From: Chondrosia reniformis
Lineage: Eukaryota > Porifera > Demospongiae > Chondrillida > Chondrillidae
DNA: 64,000 nt
Direction of reading: 5' to 3'
NCBI GenBank assembly: GCA_947172415.1
Contig: OX359191.1
Location: 868,001-932,000, forward strand
The notes beneath the pieces were generated by a model that was not told the DNA's origin, did not search any database, and saw nothing but the letters and a program-made list of their open reading frames with translations. Positions 61,596 to 64,000 of the stretch are shown one piece after another (position 1 is the stretch's first letter; every line of letters starts with the position of its first letter). The translations under genes and the position numbers were made by a program.

Positions 61596-62020
61596 GCAGG
61601 TAAATAAATTAGGTTCCCAAAAATGGCTTGGCACAAATATGGCATTCCTAAGAGACCATGTTGATTGACCACAAAAAGACAGAGTCCAAAGGAGGATGCA
61701 CTTGAGTAGTATGATGTAATATGTAATAGGACATGTATATGTACACAGAATACTCGATGTTGTAGCATATGTATGTAAACTTTTGTATAATGTGATGACC
61801 AATTAAAGTAACTTACTACAGGTTTTCAAGTATCTTAATTATATAGCACTTTCAGTCTGATAACCAGATCAGATTCAAATACATTTTAGTAAGGTTATAC
61901 ACCTATTTTTTTGTTTTTAAGTATCCTTTTCAAATTATGGTTAAAGAGTTAAACATCACATGATCATCTTAGACGAAAGTGAACATGATTACAAGTATCT
62001 CCTTACATGATTTAGAAAAA

Positions 62021-62532
62021 CTAAGTCCTTTCTCTTCTTCTCTTTCTAGCCTTTCTCCTCTCTTCTCTAGGTCTCCTAATCTCTTCAAACAGTTCTCGTG
62101 ACTGACGTTCTCTTCTCTCTGTATCGCCTAACATTCACACGCAAAGAATTAAATATTAGAAACACCAACCACACACGAATTTAGTCGATCAAAAATCCTC
62201 TCAAATGCAAATCCTATAAGCTACGCATTAGGTTTAATGAAAGTATGCTACTCAACACCTCTGTAAGCCGGGCTTCGCTTCTCCTTGATTATTGTGTCCC
62301 TTAAAAACATAATAGTCTATCTATACATATCCGAGACAACTAGAGTATTCGAGTCAACGTAAACTTAGATCTACAGTCTGTGTACTACGTGTACGCCAGT
62401 ATATATATACTTGTACGTAACTCTTCCATACACTTACCTCAATAGGATTATATTCAATATCTTCAACTCGCTACACAAAGAATATCTCGGAATAGAGAAG
62501 CGTATAAGATCCCTTTGAAAAACCCCTTGCAT
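62021..62532 (-). CDS. Small arginine-rich protein of unknown function, 80 aa
   Basis: Three exons, 62438-62532, 62259-62299 and 62021-62127, keep one frame across two GT..AG introns (donors GTAAGT and GTGTTG). The N-terminus MQGVFQRDLIRFSIPRYSLC has Arg and hydrophobic residues without acidic ones save one Asp, a little like a mitochondrial import signal. The C-terminus is very basic (EERRKARKRRRERT). No family recognised. An alternative first-exon frame (RVEDIEYNPIE) is open but does not join in phase to the rest. Start lies 425 bp from the stop of the aspartic protease on the same strand. Confidence 0.5.
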
Positions 62533-62956
62533 CTATTTTTAGTATATATAATTACGATGAGTAATTTAAGGGAAAGACCCTTGTCTACAGTAAACGACCC
62601 TTTGTAATATTTGAAGGGCATACATACATATATAATTAAATGAGATATGGAGTGTATATATTTCTGTATGTAGAGGACACTGTCCTAACTTCAGCATAGT
62701 GCCACGTATGCATATACGTAAGTAAAAATAACAAGAAGTGAACTAAAAACATGTGTGATCCCCAGGCCTGTACATATTGGCTGAATCACATCAGATACAT
62801 ACATATGTCCGTTCAATTTGACAGTTGAGACTTGTGAAAATTTCATTCATTCAAGTGGTACAAATATGCTGCTCATAAGCAAAGAATAAATGGATTCTTA
62901 TTGATTAGATGCAAGTTATATTTGGTGAAAAGTTTATCATTTCTTCATAGCTAGTA
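62533..62956. promoter_or_regulatory. Spacer between the aspartic protease 3' end and the small arginine-rich gene
   Basis: 424 bp, AT-rich, no exon seen; it must hold the protease 3' UTR and the promoter of the small gene. Confidence 0.4.
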
Positions 62957-64000
62957 TTAGTTTACAGAACGTGCAAATCCAACTCTCTTGTTAGCTACAT
63001 CAAACTCGGTGTAGTAAGGGCCAATGAAAACGTCCCCAAGGATCCACATTGGAGGAAACGAGGCAGGCAGATCAATTCCTCCAAATCCACTTATGCATTC
63101 ACCAGCCAACTGTACACAGAAAAGATATTAACAAGTGGCCACAGATTAGAGTATATCAATGATTAGGATACATGGGTTCACAATATACATGGTTGAAGAG
63201 CTATGTTTCTTACTTGAAGGACGTATTCCTTTGATGTGAGCGAAAAGGACTTTCCATCAGACAATTTAAACACAACATCAGGAAGTTTATCAATAGTTGA
63301 GCAGTCAAATTTCCACTATACATGTACAAGGGAAATAAAGATATCTAACTTAAACACTCAGTTGCAGGATTCCATCAAGTTGCCAACAAAGTGATGGCCT
63401 GGAGAAACATGTACTACAAGAAATATACAATTTCAAAGAATTAAGTAAAAATATAAAATGTCCCCAAGTGACAAAGCTTTCTCAACATTAAGGACTAACA
63501 ATTGAGCACAAGACGTCGAGAAATGTCTTCCTAGACCCTCCAAAAGTAAAAAGATGACAGAGTTACATTGGCATGTGTATAAACACAGTTTACATGTAGG
63601 GCAGACATTGCAGGATGTCTCCCAGTTTGGTCACAAACCACTTTCAAATAAGACACATTATCACTCTCTTACCTCTGGGAGAAGAGGAATCTTTTGGGCT
63701 CCCAGCATCTCATTTAGCTTGTCAGCTTGGGCAGTAGGTCCCGCCACTAAAGAGGTACCCGTGTCAGCAATGGCATAACACTTTGGTCCCGATGTACAGA
63801 AATTGAGACTCTGACCAGCGATACTGACTCTAAATAAGGAAATTGATCAAAATAAGTGTTAATGGTAAGATATTAAACTAAAAACAAGAAGTATTGTAGC
63901 ATTTACAGTACATTTGTGTAAAGTTCTATCAACAGTTATGTACAAATGTATGGGAATACTTTTACATCCAAAGCTCTCTCTCTCTCTAGGTCCACTTCCC
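62957..64000 (-). CDS. Cathepsin D/pepsin-type aspartic protease, 3' part (5' end outside window)
   Basis: Three exons are seen: 63673-63829, 63214-63315 and 62957-63109, ending in TAA. The first carries the second active-site motif in [13 protein letters not shown]; the second has [16 protein letters not shown]; the last has [11 protein letters not shown] and the family's closing motif [21 protein letters not shown]. The partial protein covers roughly the last 135 residues of a family of about 390. Such enzymes work in lysosomes or the digestive vacuole at acid pH. Upstream exons, including the first catalytic Asp, lie beyond the right edge; 63830-64000 is intron with an R1 fragment at about 63965. 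Confidence 0.9.
63965..64000 (+). repeat. Dispersed repeat family R1 fragment at the window edge
   Basis: CATCCAAAGCTCTCTCTCTC then TCTAGGTCCACTTCCC resembles the right half of the R1 family; it continues outside the window. Confidence 0.55.

Larger units (their letters stand above)
61071..62020. other. Spacer upstream of the FADD-like gene, filled with repeats
   Basis: Contains a MITE (61116-61279) and a complete R1 copy (about 61325-61595). The rest is AT-rich without recognised exons. Confidence 0.6.

Noticed and set aside
1..64000. tRNA, rRNA or bacterial operon features
   Set aside because: No tRNA cloverleaf with conserved boxes and no rRNA core segments were recognised; gene structure is eukaryotic throughout.

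Overview
The window looks like animal nuclear DNA, most likely from a sponge (probably a demosponge). The reasons are intron-rich genes with GT..AG introns, AT-rich non-coding DNA full of short TACGTA/ACATAC runs, and a mix of animal-type genes: a SCYL2 pseudokinase, a bHLH-PAS factor, a FADD-type death adaptor, Ig/FN3 receptors with tyrosine tails and a cathepsin D-type protease. The species assignment is inference. All exon chains below were built by reading splice sites, codon phase and family similarity by eye.

1-4.5 kb: two tandem copies of a gene whose product seems to join a PD-(D/E)XK nuclease-like domain to a kinase-like domain. The left copy is cut by the window edge. The duplicated block also carries the 3' end of the convergent neighbour. 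3.6-13.3 kb (minus): a many-exon gene for an SFI1-type centrin-binding repeat protein, with minisatellites in its introns. It shares a 223-bp divergent promoter with SCYL2.

13.5-36.6 kb (plus): SCYL2, 14 exons, 1001 codons. Its 9.6-kb intron 4 holds a minus-strand family of small receptor genes: a complete 560-aa SP-Ig-Ig-FN3-FN3-TM gene with an ITAM-spaced tail, a complete 263-aa SP-Ig-TM gene with five tyrosine motifs, a dead copy, and a 111-aa remnant. 36.8-43.8 kb (plus): a nine-exon class I-like bHLH-PAS gene, 753 aa. Both SCYL2 and the PAS gene carry an in-frame minisatellite in the last exon.

44.15-57.63 kb: a 13.5-kb block bounded by perfect 38-bp terminal inverted repeats and apparently a 3-bp GTA target duplication. 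Inside are a perfect 140-bp inverted repeat, about 50 copies of a 169-bp satellite in four arrays, and four copies of a roughly 1.2-kb unit that starts with an inverted, diverged satellite monomer. It has the form of a very large non-autonomous DNA transposon built from satellite.

57.6-64 kb (minus): a five-exon FADD-like adaptor (DED plus death domain, 232 aa), a three-exon 80-aa arginine-rich gene of unknown function, and the 3' end of an aspartic protease running off the right edge. A dispersed repeat family of about 240 bp occurs at least twelve times through the window; its best copies contain a hammerhead-ribozyme-like core.
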